A stretch of DNA of 64,000 nt from Humidesulfovibrio mexicanus (GCF_900188225.1 NZ_FZOC01000001.1:496596-560595), one strand, 5' to 3'; positions 28,917 through 37,848 are shown, numbered from the stretch's first letter. The notes: generated from the letters alone by a model not told the origin. Program-made: numbers and translations.

Positions 28917-30463
28917 TGGACACCTTCACCACGACGATCGGCGAGCCCAACCTCGTCAGCATCCTGTTCTTTTTCGTGTTCATTTCGGTGACCTTGGGCA
29001 TTACCTACTACGCGGCCAAGCGCACCAAAACCACGGCCGAGTTCTACACCGCCGGCGGCGGCATTTCCGGGTTCCAGAACGGGCTGGCGCTTGCGGGCGA
29101 CTACATGAGCGCGGCCTCGTTTCTGGGCATCGCCGGGCTCGTGTCGCTCAAGGGGTACGACGGCCTCATCTATTCCATCGGCTTCTTGGTGGGCTGGCCG
29201 CTCATCATGTTCCTCATCGCCGAACCCCTGCGCAACCTCGGCAAGTACACTTTTGCTGACGTGGTGGCCTACCGCCTGAGCCAGAAGCCCATCCGCATCG
29301 CGGCCTCGGTGGGCTCGCTGATGACCGTGTGTTTCTACCTCATCGCCCAGATGGTGGGCTCGGGCTCGCTCATCAAGATGATGTTCGGCCTGCCCTACGA
29401 AGTGGCCATCGTGTTCGTGGGCGCGGTGATGATCGCCTACGTGCTCTTCGGCGGGATGCTCGCCACCACATGGGTGCAAATCATCAAGGCCGTGCTGCTT
29501 CTTGGCGGGGCCACCGTGCTCGTGCTCATGGTGCTGGCCAAGTTCGGCATGAATCCGGTGAACCTCTTCGCCGCGGCCCAGGCCAAGTACGGCGCCCAGG
29601 TGCTGGCCCCTGGCGGGCTGGTGTCCAACCCGTGGGACGCCGTGTCCCTCGGCCTGGCCCTCATGTTCGGCACCGCGGGGCTGCCGCACATCCTCATGCG
29701 CTTCTACACCGTGCCCGACGCCAAGGCCGCACGCAAAAGCGTGTTCGTGGCCACCGGCTTCATCGCCTTCTTCTACATCCTCACCTTCATCATCGGCTTT
29801 GGAGCCATGGTGCTGGTGGGCCAGGACGTGATCTCCGGCGTGGACAAGGGCGGCAACATGGCGGCCCTGCTCTTGGCCGAGGTGAGCGGCGGCACCATGT
29901 TCCTCGGCTTCATCGCGGCCGTGGCCTTCGCCACGATCCTGGCCGTGGTGGCGGGCTTGACCCTGGCCGGGGCGACCACCCTTTCCCACGACCTGTACGT
30001 GAACGTGTTCCGCAGCGGGCGCGCCAACGAGCAGGAGGAGGTGCGCGTGGCCAAGGCGGCGACCCTGGGCCTTGGCGTTCTCGCGGTGGCCTTGGGCCTG
30101 GCCTTCAAGGGCCAGAACGTGGCCTTCATGGTTGGACTCGCCTTCGCCATCGCCGCCAGCGCCAACTTTCCGGCCCTGCTGCTGTCCATCACTTGGCGCA
30201 AGTTCAGCACTTTCGGCGCGGTGTGCTCCATCGTCACTGGAACCACGCTCGCCGTGGTGCTCATCATCTTCAGCCCCACCGTGTGGGTGGATATCCTCAA
30301 AAACCCGGCGGCCGTGTTCCCACTCAAGAATCCGGCCCTCATCTCCATCACCGGCGCCTTCCTGGCGGGCTGGATCGGCTCGCTCATGAAGGCTGACCCG
30401 GCGGCCGAAGCGCGCTATGCGGAACAAAAGGTGCGCAACTACCTCGGCGTGAGCGTGGACTAG
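28916..30463 (+). CDS. actP: Cation/acetate symporter ActP
   Basis: The 515-residue sodium:solute symporter family protein has about 13 membrane helices. It shows the family motifs [33 protein letters not shown] at helix 1-2 and [24 protein letters not shown], typical of ActP. The acetate assignment rests on the DUF485 partner upstream and the CBS/DUF294 gene downstream, which accompany ActP in many proteobacteria. It probably imports acetate or a related short-chain monocarboxylate with Na+. Confidence 0.88.
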   Translation: MDTFTTTIGEPNLVSILFFFVFISVTLGITYYAAKRTKTTAEFYTAGGGISGFQNGLALAGDYMSAASFLGIAGLVSLKGYDGLIYSIGFLVGWPLIMFLIAEPLRNLGKYTFADVVAYRLSQKPIRIAASVGSLMTVCFYLIAQMVGSGSLIKMMFGLPYEVAIVFVGAVMIAYVLFGGMLATTWVQIIKAVLLLGGATVLVLMVLAKFGMNPVNLFAAAQAKYGAQVLAPGGLVSNPWDAVSLGLALMFGTAGLPHILMRFYTVPDAKAARKSVFVATGFIAFFYILTFIIGFGAMVLVGQDVISGVDKGGNMAALLLAEVSGGTMFLGFIAAVAFATILAVVAGLTLAGATTLSHDLYVNVFRSGRANEQEEVRVAKAATLGLGVLAVALGLAFKGQNVAFMVGLAFAIAASANFPALLLSITWRKFSTFGAVCSIVTGTTLAVVLIIFSPTVWVDILKNPAAVFPLKNPALISITGAFLAGWIGSLMKADPAAEARYAEQKVRNYLGVSVD

Positions 30464-30551
30464 CCCCGCGTCGCGCCATTGACCATCCCCCCGCCCCGGC
30501 GTCCTCAGTGTGCAGACGCCGGGGCGGGGCTCCGCGCACTAGGGAGCACAA

Positions 30552-32063
30552 ATGAGCCAGGACGCCCAGCATCTGCCCGACCCCTTCCTGCGGCTTACCG
30601 CCGCCGATGTTTCCTGCGCCGCCCCGGTGTTCGTCCAGGCCGACGACAGCGTGGCCGACGCAGCCAGAGCCATGGCGCGCGCCGGGGCGACGGCCGCGCT
30701 GGTGCGGCCGCACGGGCGCGGGGACGACGACGCCCGTCCGGAACGCCTGGGCATCCTCACCGAGCGCGACGTGCTGGCCCGAGTCGTGGCCGCCGGGCTC
30801 GACCCCGCCGCGACCGCCGTGGCCCAGGTCATGACCTCGCGGCTCATCACCGTGCGGCCAACCGACCCGCTCATCGAGGCGTTTTCGCGGATGCTCAAGG
30901 GCGGGGTGCGCAGGCTGGTTATCCTGGACGCCGCAGGCGCGGCCGCGGGCATTCTGGGCGAAGGCGACATGCTCGCCGCACGCGGGGAAAGCCCCCTGGC
31001 ACTGGCTGCGGAAATCAACGCCGCCGAAGATGAAGCGGCTCTGGCGAGGGCCTTTCTCCGGCTCTCGCGCCTGGCGGCCCGCTCCGTGGCCGAAGGCATC
31101 GACGCCCAGGCCGTGGGTCGGCTCATCAGCCACATGCACGACCGCATCATGACCCAGGCATGGGACTTGGCCCTGCTGGAAACACTGCCCGCGCACGGCC
31201 CGGCCCCGGCACGGCACGCCGTGTGCGTACTGGGCAGCCAGGCCCGGCGCGAGCAGTACCTCGCCACGGACCAGGACCTTGCCCTGGTCTGGGAGCGCCC
31301 GGAGGCGGCCCCGGAGCACGCTGGCGCGTGGTTCGGCGATCTTGGCGCCCGGCTTACGCGGATTCTGCTCGCCGTCGGCTTTCCGCCCTGCCCCCGGCGC
31401 ATCATGCTGGACAATCCAGACTGGCGGCGCAGCGTCGATTCCTGGCTGGATCTCGCGGACGGCATCGCCGCCAAGCCCGAGGGCGAGGGCGTGGTCACGG
31501 CTTCGCTGCTGGCCGACCTGCGCCCCCTGGACGCGCCCGCGCTGTCAGATGCGAAGTGCTGCCTCCCGGAGCTGGGAACAGCGCTGCGCCGCGAGTTGGA
31601 CCGCCGCTTCCGTGACAGCGCCCTGCTCCTCAAATGCATGGCCCGCGAGGCCGTGCGCTTCAGCCCGCCGCTGGGTCTGTTCCGGGGCTTCAGCCCGGAC
31701 AAGGATGGCCGCCTGGACCTGAAGCGGGGCGGCGTGTTTCCCGTCACCCAGGGGGCCAAGGCCCTTGGCCTGCAGCACGGGCTGGAGCAGACCGGCACCT
31801 TGGAGCGCCTGGAGGCCCTCGGACGGGCCGGGACGCTTTCCCGATCCCTGGCGCGCGGGCTATGCGAAGGCTGCGCCCTGCTGCAAACCTTGCGGATGCG
31901 CGCGCAGGCCGAATCCCTGGCGCAAGGGGAGACGCCCGGCAATACCATTCGTCCTGATGAACTGGGAAAAATCGAAGCCGAACGCCTGCGGGCGGCCTTC
32001 AAGCTGGTGGGAGAGCTGCAAGACCTGCTCTCGGCCTCCTTCGCCCTGCACCTCATGGCCTGA
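30552..32063 (+). CDS. CBS-pair and DUF294 putative nucleotidyltransferase
   Basis: The 503-residue protein carries two CBS motifs (LGILTERDVLARVVAAGL near residue 80 and VVILDAAGAAAGILGEGDML near 135). A nucleotidyltransferase-like DUF294 domain follows, with CVLGSQARREQYLATDQDLALVW, which supplies the GS and DxD-type residues of the GlnD/GlnE fold. The DUF294_C region completes it. Such proteins are commonly encoded beside actP and may regulate acetate transport through adenine-nucleotide sensing; their reaction is unproven. The gene lies 88 bases downstream of actP on the same strand. Confidence 0.82.
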   Translation: MSQDAQHLPDPFLRLTAADVSCAAPVFVQADDSVADAARAMARAGATAALVRPHGRGDDDARPERLGILTERDVLARVVAAGLDPAATAVAQVMTSRLITVRPTDPLIEAFSRMLKGGVRRLVILDAAGAAAGILGEGDMLAARGESPLALAAEINAAEDEAALARAFLRLSRLAARSVAEGIDAQAVGRLISHMHDRIMTQAWDLALLETLPAHGPAPARHAVCVLGSQARREQYLATDQDLALVWERPEAAPEHAGAWFGDLGARLTRILLAVGFPPCPRRIMLDNPDWRRSVDSWLDLADGIAAKPEGEGVVTASLLADLRPLDAPALSDAKCCLPELGTALRRELDRRFRDSALLLKCMAREAVRFSPPLGLFRGFSPDKDGRLDLKRGGVFPVTQGAKALGLQHGLEQTGTLERLEALGRAGTLSRSLARGLCEGCALLQTLRMRAQAESLAQGETPGNTIRPDELGKIEAERLRAAFKLVGELQDLLSASFALHLMA

Positions 32064-32125
32064 GGCGAACGGGAGAAGCACACACAGGCCTTGCCATTTC
32101 CGCCGCCATTGCCTACCTGTCGCCC

Positions 32126-32758
32126 ATGGACCCGCGTGAAGCCCTGCCCATCATGTTCTGCGCCAACCCCAAGGCCAAGCTTATGGCCTATCTGCTCACG
32201 CTCGTTCTCGTCACCCTGTTCGCAGGAGGGTTTTCCGGCTTCCTTTTCCTGCTCATCCCCTTCGGCCTTGATGTCTATGGAGCCTTTTTAGTGAAGGACA
32301 ACCACAAGGCCTTCCGGGAGGATGTGCTGGAGAACCTGGAAACCGAATGCCTGCGTGCCTGCGGCATCGACACCACCCAACCGCATTACGCCTTTTCCGA
32401 GGTGGGCGGGGGCATCGGCCACTGGCTGCTCAAAGACTATGCGGATGGCGTGCGCTATACCATGATGGCTCCCAAGGAGGATTTCGTGGTCATCGCCAGC
32501 CGCACGGGCCGCATCTTCCCGCTCAAGGGGTACTTTCCCGTGGCCTACGCCACCCAGGACGCCGGGGCCCGCGATGTATTCTATGCCGACATCAGCGCGG
32601 TGGAGCTTTCCGGCGCGGTGCTCACCATGACCACGGCCTCGGGTGAGGCGGTCTCCTACACAGGCCAGGGCGACAAGGCCGCCCAGGCCGCGGAGCACAT
32701 CCGCGAACGCCTGCGCGCGTTCAAGTCCCGTCCTCCTGCGCCGCTGGTCCAAGGCTGA
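32126..32758 (+). CDS. Membrane protein of unknown function
   Basis: The 210-residue protein has a double-spanning or hairpin membrane segment near residues 20-50 (LMAYLLTLVLVTLFAGGFSGFLFLLIPFGLDVYGAFLV) followed by a soluble cytoplasmic domain. That domain is rich in beta segments (YTMMAPKEDFVVIASRTGRIF) and may be PH-like. No motif is recognised. It lies 62 bases downstream of the CBS/DUF294 gene and may be transcribed with it. Confidence 0.75.
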   Translation: MDPREALPIMFCANPKAKLMAYLLTLVLVTLFAGGFSGFLFLLIPFGLDVYGAFLVKDNHKAFREDVLENLETECLRACGIDTTQPHYAFSEVGGGIGHWLLKDYADGVRYTMMAPKEDFVVIASRTGRIFPLKGYFPVAYATQDAGARDVFYADISAVELSGAVLTMTTASGEAVSYTGQGDKAAQAAEHIRERLRAFKSRPPAPLVQG

Positions 32759-32814
32759 CCGCATTCCCCGCCGTGCGCGGGCCATAGACCTTCCGCAACG
32801 CCCTGTTCCGCACC

Positions 32815-32843
32815 TTGCGCTCATGAACTGGAACTGATATACA
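32815..32843 (+). promoter_or_regulatory. Candidate sigma-70 promoter of the GGDEF gene
   Basis: TTGCGC (32815-32820) and TATACA (32838-32843) are separated by 17 bases, an excellent -35/-10 arrangement. The predicted start of transcription near 32850 gives a leader of about 33 bases before GTG 32883. Confidence 0.55.
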
Positions 32844-32882
32844 AAACATGTATCTTCATATCCGACAAAGGGGTGCTCGGCC

Positions 32883-33824
32883 GTGGACGCGCGCAAGAAT
32901 CTCCTGCCGCTGCGCCTGAAGGGCCTGGGAGTGGTCGGACTGTTGCGGCTGTACAGCGCGCTTTTGCTGCTGCTGCCGCTGCTGCCGCAGTCGATCTACT
33001 GGCTATCCCTGTATCTGGGCGAGCTTCCCGTCAACATGGGCGTGCTGCTGCTGCTCTGCCTGGTTCTGGCCGTCTGCGTCTCGGCCTGGCTTGGGCACGC
33101 CATCGCCCGCACCATCCTCGACCCCTTGCGCCTGCTGGTGCAGGGCGCGCAAAAAATACAGGACGGCGAATACGGCCACGTCATCGACCCGGAGGCCACG
33201 CGCGACGCCCCCACGGAGTTCAAGCAGCTGGTGCGCGCCTTCAACCGCATGTCCACAACGCTGCTCGAACACATCGAGACCATCCAGACCACCTCGCGCA
33301 CGGACCAGCTCACCGGCATGTTCAACCGCCGCCACCTCATGGCCGAGGGGTACCGCATCCTCGGCGTGGCCCTGCGGGCGGGCAGCCCCTGCTCCTGCCT
33401 CATGCTCGACATCGACCACTTCAAGAACGTCAACGACACCCACGGCCACCCCGTGGGCGACAAGTTCCTCATCCACATCGCCGGACGCATCCAGGCCACC
33501 ATCCGCGCCTCGGACATGGCCGCGCGCTACGGGGGCGAAGAGTTCGTGGTCATCGCCCCCAACGCCAGCCTGTCCGAAGCCTCGCTCATGGCCGAGCGCC
33601 TGCGCGAAGACGTGGCCGCCAATCCTTTGCGCCTGGGCAACTTCGTTCTGGACAACACGGTCAGCATCGGCGTGGCCGAATACGACCCCGAACCGACCTT
33701 CGGCTCCAATCTGCTGGAGGATATGATCGAAAAGGCCGACAAGGCCCTGTACCGCGCCAAGCAATGCGGCAGAAACCGCGTGGAGACTTGGCCCTTTCCC
33801 GACTCGCCCGACCGCTGCCCCTGA
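32883..33824 (+). CDS. HAMP-GGDEF diguanylate cyclase
   Basis: The 313-residue protein has two membrane helices (LLRLYSALLLLLPLLPQSIYW and MGVLLLLCLVLAVCVSAWLGHAIA), a HAMP linker (DPLRLLVQGAQKIQDGEYGHV) and a GGDEF domain. That domain has the signature RYGGEEFVVI and an RxxD inhibitory site (RASD) five residues before it. It should make cyclic di-GMP and be product-inhibited. The start is a GTG preceded by AAGGGGTG. It is orphan, without an EAL partner, and stands just upstream of the YcaO gene. Confidence 0.9.
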   Translation: MDARKNLLPLRLKGLGVVGLLRLYSALLLLLPLLPQSIYWLSLYLGELPVNMGVLLLLCLVLAVCVSAWLGHAIARTILDPLRLLVQGAQKIQDGEYGHVIDPEATRDAPTEFKQLVRAFNRMSTTLLEHIETIQTTSRTDQLTGMFNRRHLMAEGYRILGVALRAGSPCSCLMLDIDHFKNVNDTHGHPVGDKFLIHIAGRIQATIRASDMAARYGGEEFVVIAPNASLSEASLMAERLREDVAANPLRLGNFVLDNTVSIGVAEYDPEPTFGSNLLEDMIEKADKALYRAKQCGRNRVETWPFPDSPDRCP

Positions 33825-33934
33825 TTTCCCCGCCGGTCCGCTTGTGCACGCCCCCGGCTTGGCCTACAGTCCCTCGGGCGGCATATAATCAGTCCAAGAA
33901 AGTATGCATTCATCCGCCGCCCTTTGGAGCCCCC

Positions 33935-35623
33935 ATGCGCTATGAACTCCGCCTCATGGACACCGTCTCGGGCGTCGGCTGCTTTGCCGCGCACCCCGGC
34001 CCGAACCTCAGCTTCAACGAAATGCTGGACCACCTGCGGGCGCAGCCCCTGGATGACTTCATGCACCAGCACCTGCTCGCCAAGCTGGGCGAGCACCGCA
34101 CCAAAAAGGTCGAAAAACTCATGGACGAGGCCTGCCGGGACGGCGTGGTTACGGACCCGGTGCTGGCGGCGCTTCTGTACGAGGCCTGCCTGGGGCACGA
34201 GCGCTTGGCCCACCTGCTGCCGCGCATGGCGCGGTGCGACGCGGAGGCGCTCTCCGCCCACACTCCGGCCCTGCACCTGCGCTCCCATATTCTGCCCGAC
34301 CAGCCCCTGCACAACGCGTGGACCATGCTCATGCAGCGCAACATCGTGGGGCACGAGCCCCTGCCCGCGCCGGAGACCCTGGACCTGGCCGAACCCTATG
34401 CGCGCGAGTCCCTGCCCGGACCCGCCATCACCGCCGCCGAAATCCGCGCCCGCCTGGCCCCTGGCCTGCCAGAGCCCAAGCCCCGCCGCCCGGCCGCCGA
34501 GACCTGCGCCCACGCCCTGGAGCGGCTGACGGCCAAGAACGTCTTCCTGGGGCCGGAGATGGCGCACAAGGCTTGCCTGAGCCCCAAGGCACTGTTGCGG
34601 CACTGGATGGTGGACGTGTCGATCAAGAGCGGCCGCATGGCCTACACCCTCTCGGGGCTGCAAACCAGCTACGGCCGGGGGCTTGACCTGGACTCCGCGC
34701 GCGCATCCTATGCCATGGAGGTGGCCGAGCGCGTGTCCTCTTACGCCAGCCTGGGCCAACGCGCCATTAGCGGCTTGGCCTTCGAGTGCCCCGTGACGCG
34801 CGGCGCCCAGGCGGAACTGGCCGGCCAGAACGCCCTTGACCTTTCGCGCCTGCGGCTGGAGGCCCCCTACCGAGGCCAAACGCTTCATTGGATGCCCGCG
34901 CAGGAGCGCACGGCAACCGGAATCGCGCCTGCGCTGATCCCGGTGCAACTGGTATACCTCTTCGCCAACCTGGACGAGCAGAGCCTGGTCAGCGCCCTGG
35001 GATCCACTGGGCTGGCTTCGGGCAACACGCTGGAGGAAGCCAAAGTCCACGCCCTGTGCGAAGTCATTGAGCGCGACGCCGAGGCGGTGACGCCCTTCGC
35101 CCTGTCGCGCTGCTTCCGCCTGGAGGCCGCTGACGAGCGCGTGGCCAAGCTTTTGGCCGATATCGAGGCCTGCGGCATGAGCGTGTGGTTCATGGACTGC
35201 ACGCCAGAATTCGGGGTGCCCTGCTACAAGGCCATCCTCACCGGTCGCCACGGCGACGTGAACAAGGGCATGGGCGCCGGACTCTGCGGGCCGCGCGCGC
35301 TGGTTTCGGCGCTCACCGAAATTCCCTACCCGTACCCCGGCCCGGCCTCCGCCCCCGCTCCGGAGGGGCTGCCCGTGCGCAGGCTGGAGGATTTGCCCGA
35401 TTTTTCCACCGGCAGCGCCGAGGGCGATCTGCTGGTGCTGGAGGAAACCCTGCTGGCCAACGGCCTCAAGCCCGTGTACGCGGAGCTCACCCGGCGCGAC
35501 CTGGGCATTCCGGTTGTGCGGGCCCTGGTGCCTGGGCTGGAGATGCTGGGCGACTTCGACCGCTTCTCGCGCCTGCCGCCCCGGCTGTACGCCAACTATC
35601 TGCGTCATTTCGGGCGCTCGTAG
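33935..35623 (+). CDS. YcaO-domain protein
   Basis: The 562-residue protein has about 190 N-terminal residues of unknown fold, then a YcaO domain. ATP-binding motifs are seen: Ser258-x3-Glu262 (SYAMEVAER), Glu376/Glu379 (CEVIERD), and a third segment ending in Glu462 (ALTEIPYPYPG). The last lacks the usual Q-x-x-E continuation. DLGIPVVRALVPGLEM supplies the family's late signature. YcaO enzymes activate amide backbones with ATP to make azolines or thioamides, or assist ribosomal S12 methylthiolation. No precursor peptide or TfuA partner is adjacent. A TATAAT at 33884-33889 may be its -10. Confidence 0.8.
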   Translation: MRYELRLMDTVSGVGCFAAHPGPNLSFNEMLDHLRAQPLDDFMHQHLLAKLGEHRTKKVEKLMDEACRDGVVTDPVLAALLYEACLGHERLAHLLPRMARCDAEALSAHTPALHLRSHILPDQPLHNAWTMLMQRNIVGHEPLPAPETLDLAEPYARESLPGPAITAAEIRARLAPGLPEPKPRRPAAETCAHALERLTAKNVFLGPEMAHKACLSPKALLRHWMVDVSIKSGRMAYTLSGLQTSYGRGLDLDSARASYAMEVAERVSSYASLGQRAISGLAFECPVTRGAQAELAGQNALDLSRLRLEAPYRGQTLHWMPAQERTATGIAPALIPVQLVYLFANLDEQSLVSALGSTGLASGNTLEEAKVHALCEVIERDAEAVTPFALSRCFRLEAADERVAKLLADIEACGMSVWFMDCTPEFGVPCYKAILTGRHGDVNKGMGAGLCGPRALVSALTEIPYPYPGPASAPAPEGLPVRRLEDLPDFSTGSAEGDLLVLEETLLANGLKPVYAELTRRDLGIPVVRALVPGLEMLGDFDRFSRLPPRLYANYLRHFGRS

Positions 35624-35674
35624 GCCCGATTCATTGACTCCCGGCCCTGCGAGCATGTAGGAGAGTGCCCGGTT

Positions 35675-35761
35675 GCCCGGGTGGCGAAACTGGTAGACGC
35701 AAGGGACTTAAAATCCCTCACCCTTCGGGGTATGCGGGTTCGACCCCCGCCCTGGGCACCA
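35675..35761 (+). tRNA. tRNA-Leu (anticodon TAA)
   Basis: This class II tRNA has acceptor GCCCGGG/CCTGGGC, anticodon loop CTTAAAA in stem AGGGA/TCCCT, a long variable arm (CTCACCCTTCGGGGTATG region), T loop TTCGACC and an encoded CCA at 35759-35761. Its 3' end and the following terminator are repeated at 39602-39674, so this gene is the likely integration target of the island that follows. Confidence 0.96.
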
Positions 35762-35815
35762 AGAAAATCTACAGATTAAAGGACGACGGGAGGACCGCCG
35801 TCCTTTTTCATTGCC
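35745..35815. repeat. att-like direct repeat, left copy (tRNA-Leu 3' end and terminator)
   Basis: This segment has two blocks that recur at 39602-39674. Block one is CCCCGCCCTGGGCAC (35745-35759), 14 of 15 identical to 39602-39616. Block two is 35778-35815, 37 of 38 identical to 39637-39674, and holds the hairpin AAAGGACG/CGTCCTTT plus a T run, so it is also the tRNA-Leu terminator. The spacers between blocks (18 and 20 bases) differ. This is the pattern left by site-specific integration at a tRNA 3' end. Confidence 0.8.
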
Positions 35816-36576
35816 GTCTTGCTCCAATTTTGCTCCACTCGCTCCAAGAAGTGGAGCAAGGAGGAGCCAACCTTGGCCGGGTCGTGGTCGTCCGCCTCCA
35901 GGCTCTTGGCCAGGGCGGCAAGGTAGCCTGCTATCTCTGTGGTGACGCGGGCGGCGCGGCGCGAGGGGTCGAGCGAAAGCGGGTCTGCCCAAAGGGCCTG
36001 AAAGAAGGCTTGCACCTCCGGCTTGGCCAGGCCTTCAAGCGTGATCCGGCTGCGCGCCTGATCTGGGAAAGGAATGTACACGCCACCCGTGCAGAAGAAT
36101 TCGGCGTAGATGTCGAAGCAGCAGCCCACGTCCGCCACGACGATGAAGGGCGGGCGGCCCTCATTCGCGGGCAGAGCGCGCACGTAGCCTTCGGCCTGGC
36201 GCTTGGCGCGGGCCATAAGGTCTTCCCAGGCGCGGGAGCCGCGTTTGACCGCGCTGGACTTGGTGAGGCCCTGAAGGGGCAGCGTAAGCGAGGTCTTGAG
36301 GGCGACTTCCTGGCCTTGCTTGGACTCCAGCACGAAGCAGCCGCGCTTGTACAGGTCCAGGCGCTTCATTTCCGTCTTGCCGCCGCCGATTGGAACGAAA
36401 ACCTTTCACTCGAAGCAATAGGCGTTGGTTTCGTTGGCGGCGGTGGCCGGATCAGGCGGAGGGAAGCCGAAAAGCGCGCAGAACTCACCGAAGAAAAGCT
36501 GCGAGTTGGCCAGCTCGTTGCCGCCAGACGCGGACCAGCGTTTGATGAAGGCGGCAACGGCGTTGGAATCAGGCAT
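35776..36576 (-). pseudogene. MmeI-like type IIL restriction-modification gene fragment
   Basis: From ATG 36576 the frame reads the start of a class I MmeI-like methylase (MPDSNAVAAFIKRWSASGG...CFE). It meets an in-frame TGA at 36406-36408 (codon 57), where relatives have a codon for an Arg-like residue. It then continues in frame as RLDLYKRGCFVLESKQGQE, the nuclease-core region of MmeI with its E-x-K motif. The frame ends at 35776 inside the left att-like repeat. MmeI proteins are about 900 residues; at most 266 remain, so methylase and specificity domains are gone. The nonsense codon and truncation make it a dead gene. Confidence 0.78.
35819..35859. repeat. Cluster of TTGCTCCA-type repeats at the island's left end
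   Basis: Two direct copies of TTGCTCCA (35819-35826 and 35830-35837), a partial GCTCCA (35841-35846) and an inverted copy TTGCTCCAC/GTGGAGCAA (35830-35838 and 35851-35859) lie just inside the left att-like repeat. This resembles integrase or excisionase arm sites. A terminator role is possible, but there is no T run. Confidence 0.5.
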
Positions 36577-36789
36577 GGCGCGGCAATCCCCTTAGTTGGC
36601 GGGACTGTACAGAAAGAGGCACTGGAAGGCTAGAGGGGGAAGCGCTTGGGACACAACGTGGCACACAGCGCGCATCCTGCATCTTCTGCCAAAGTCGTCC
36701 CATGGTAGCCGATATCGTATTCAGCCACCTGATTTTACAACTGTTCCTTCTCTTTCTCCAGGTGCTGCGTTTGCGGCCAAGGCTCCTGC

Positions 36790-37503
36790 TCATTCCTTGG
36801 TGACAACTGCGCATGATCCGTCCCGACAATCTTCAAGAAGTCGTCTCTCTATAATACGGATTTCGCCATCGCCCTGTTTGATCAGCCCACTTTTCGTCAT
36901 CTTCGTCAGCGTCCGCGAAAGGGCTTCCGGGGTGACGCCTATGATCTTGGAAAATTCGCGGTGCGTAATTCCGAGACGGATCGATTCGCCCTGCGCGTGC
37001 GTGAGAAGGTAGGCGGCAATGCGGGACGGGATTTGTTTCAGGGATAGCGCGTCGATCATCTCCATGGCTTCCTTGAGTCGTCTCGACACAATCCTCAACA
37101 GGGCAAGCAGTATGGCCGGGTCTTTTTGAGACAGCCGTTCGAACGGTTGCGGCGCCAGGACAAGCACCCGGCTTGATTCAAGAGCCGTCAAATTGGCTGG
37201 AAGCTGGCCGTCGGAAAATTCCGAGCACAGGCAAAACGGCTCCCCAGGCCCGAAGATGTAGATGGTTTGCTCCTTGCCGTCCTCCGCAACCTTGAAAAGC
37301 TTCACCCTTCCCGAAAGAAGGATATGGAATCCGGTTGAGGCTGTTCGTTCGCTGAAATATAGGCCCCCGACCGCAATGGACTCCACGGACGCCTCTTGAG
37401 CGATGCGCTCCCGTTGGGCTTCGCTAAGCGATGCGAAAAGCGGAATGGCCTCCAATTCGTCGGCCGATACCGTGGTTCGACCGTGTCCTCCATTTTTTCC
37501 CAT
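36790..37503 (-). CDS. Crp/Fnr-family transcriptional regulator
   Basis: The 237-residue protein has a cyclic-nucleotide-binding-like N-terminal domain (GGLYFSERTASTGFHILLSGRVKLF), a dimerisation helix (LRIVSRRLKEAMEMIDAL) and a winged HTH. The recognition helix TPEALSRTLTKM carries the E-xx-SR triad that in FNR reads TTGAT half-sites. Cysteines are few (CLC near residue 107; CRDGSC near the end), so an FNR-type 4Fe-4S cluster is not obvious. ATG 37503 has GGAGGG upstream; a longer start is rejected. A perfect FNR-type palindrome lies 13 bases upstream, suggesting autoregulation. Confidence 0.88.
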   Translation of the reverse strand: MGKNGGHGRTTVSADELEAIPLFASLSEAQRERIAQEASVESIAVGGLYFSERTASTGFHILLSGRVKLFKVAEDGKEQTIYIFGPGEPFCLCSEFSDGQLPANLTALESSRVLVLAPQPFERLSQKDPAILLALLRIVSRRLKEAMEMIDALSLKQIPSRIAAYLLTHAQGESIRLGITHREFSKIIGVTPEALSRTLTKMTKSGLIKQGDGEIRIIERRLLEDCRDGSCAVVTKE

Positions 37504-37516
37504 TATTATCCCTCCG

Positions 37517-37530
37517 TTGATCGCGATCAA
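37517..37530. promoter_or_regulatory. Perfect FNR-type operator TTGATCGCGATCAA
   Basis: This 14-bp palindrome is the exact TTGAT-N4-ATCAA consensus. It lies between the divergent regulator (start 37503) and the small zinc-ribbon gene (start 37588). It fits the E-xx-SR recognition helix of the regulator encoded next to it. Binding could repress the regulator and activate the rightward operon. Confidence 0.82.
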
Positions 37531-37552
37531 TGTCCGCGCGACGCGTATGGGG

Positions 37553-37565
37553 CATAGTGAGGTCG
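37553..37565 (+). promoter_or_regulatory. Candidate class II promoter for the rightward operon
   Basis: CATAGT (37553-37558) is a reasonable -10. Transcription from about 37565 would put the FNR-type site (centre 37523.5) at -41.5, the class II activation position. The core element has no -35 because the operator takes its place. Confidence 0.5.
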
Positions 37566-37587
37566 AACCGTGAGGAGGTCTTCGACC

Positions 37588-37848
37588 ATGACACATATGA
37601 TCTTATGCCCCTATTGCCATAAAAATCAAGCCGTTGTCCACCAGGGCGGCTATGAGCCAATCTCTGTCGGCTGTGAGTCTTGCGGCAAGCGTTTTGTCCT
37701 GGCGCCGGAACGATATGGCGTCGCCGTTTACAGGATCGAGGATGCGCCGCCCTGTTTCACCCCCGATTGCCTTGGTGCCGAACGTGCCGGATCGGAAAAC
37801 GGCGAGGAGCAACGCGGCGCGCCCGGCAGGGAGGCGCAGCCCGTTTGA
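37588..37848 (+). CDS. Small zinc-ribbon-like protein
   Basis: The 86-residue product starts MTHMILCPYCHKNQ with GAGGAGG 9 bases upstream. Two CxxC knuckles (CPYC and CESC) lie 23 residues apart and suggest a zinc ribbon. The rest is a polar, Glu/Gly-rich tail with two further cysteines (PPCFTPDCLG). The role is unknown. It is the first gene of the operon that also carries the SBF transporter and UspA, with an 88-base gap to the former. Confidence 0.75.
   Translation: MTHMILCPYCHKNQAVVHQGGYEPISVGCESCGKRFVLAPERYGVAVYRIEDAPPCFTPDCLGAERAGSENGEEQRGAPGREAQPV

Noticed and set aside
33884-33889. TATAAT before the YcaO gene as a confirmed promoter
   Set aside because: The -10 is perfect but no -35 lies at acceptable spacing (TTGGCC is 19 bases away), so it is only mentioned with the gene.
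36406-36408. TGA codon as possible selenocysteine in the MmeI-like frame
   Set aside because: The gene is also truncated, the position is a charged residue in relatives as I recall them, and no SECIS-like hairpin was seen directly after it.
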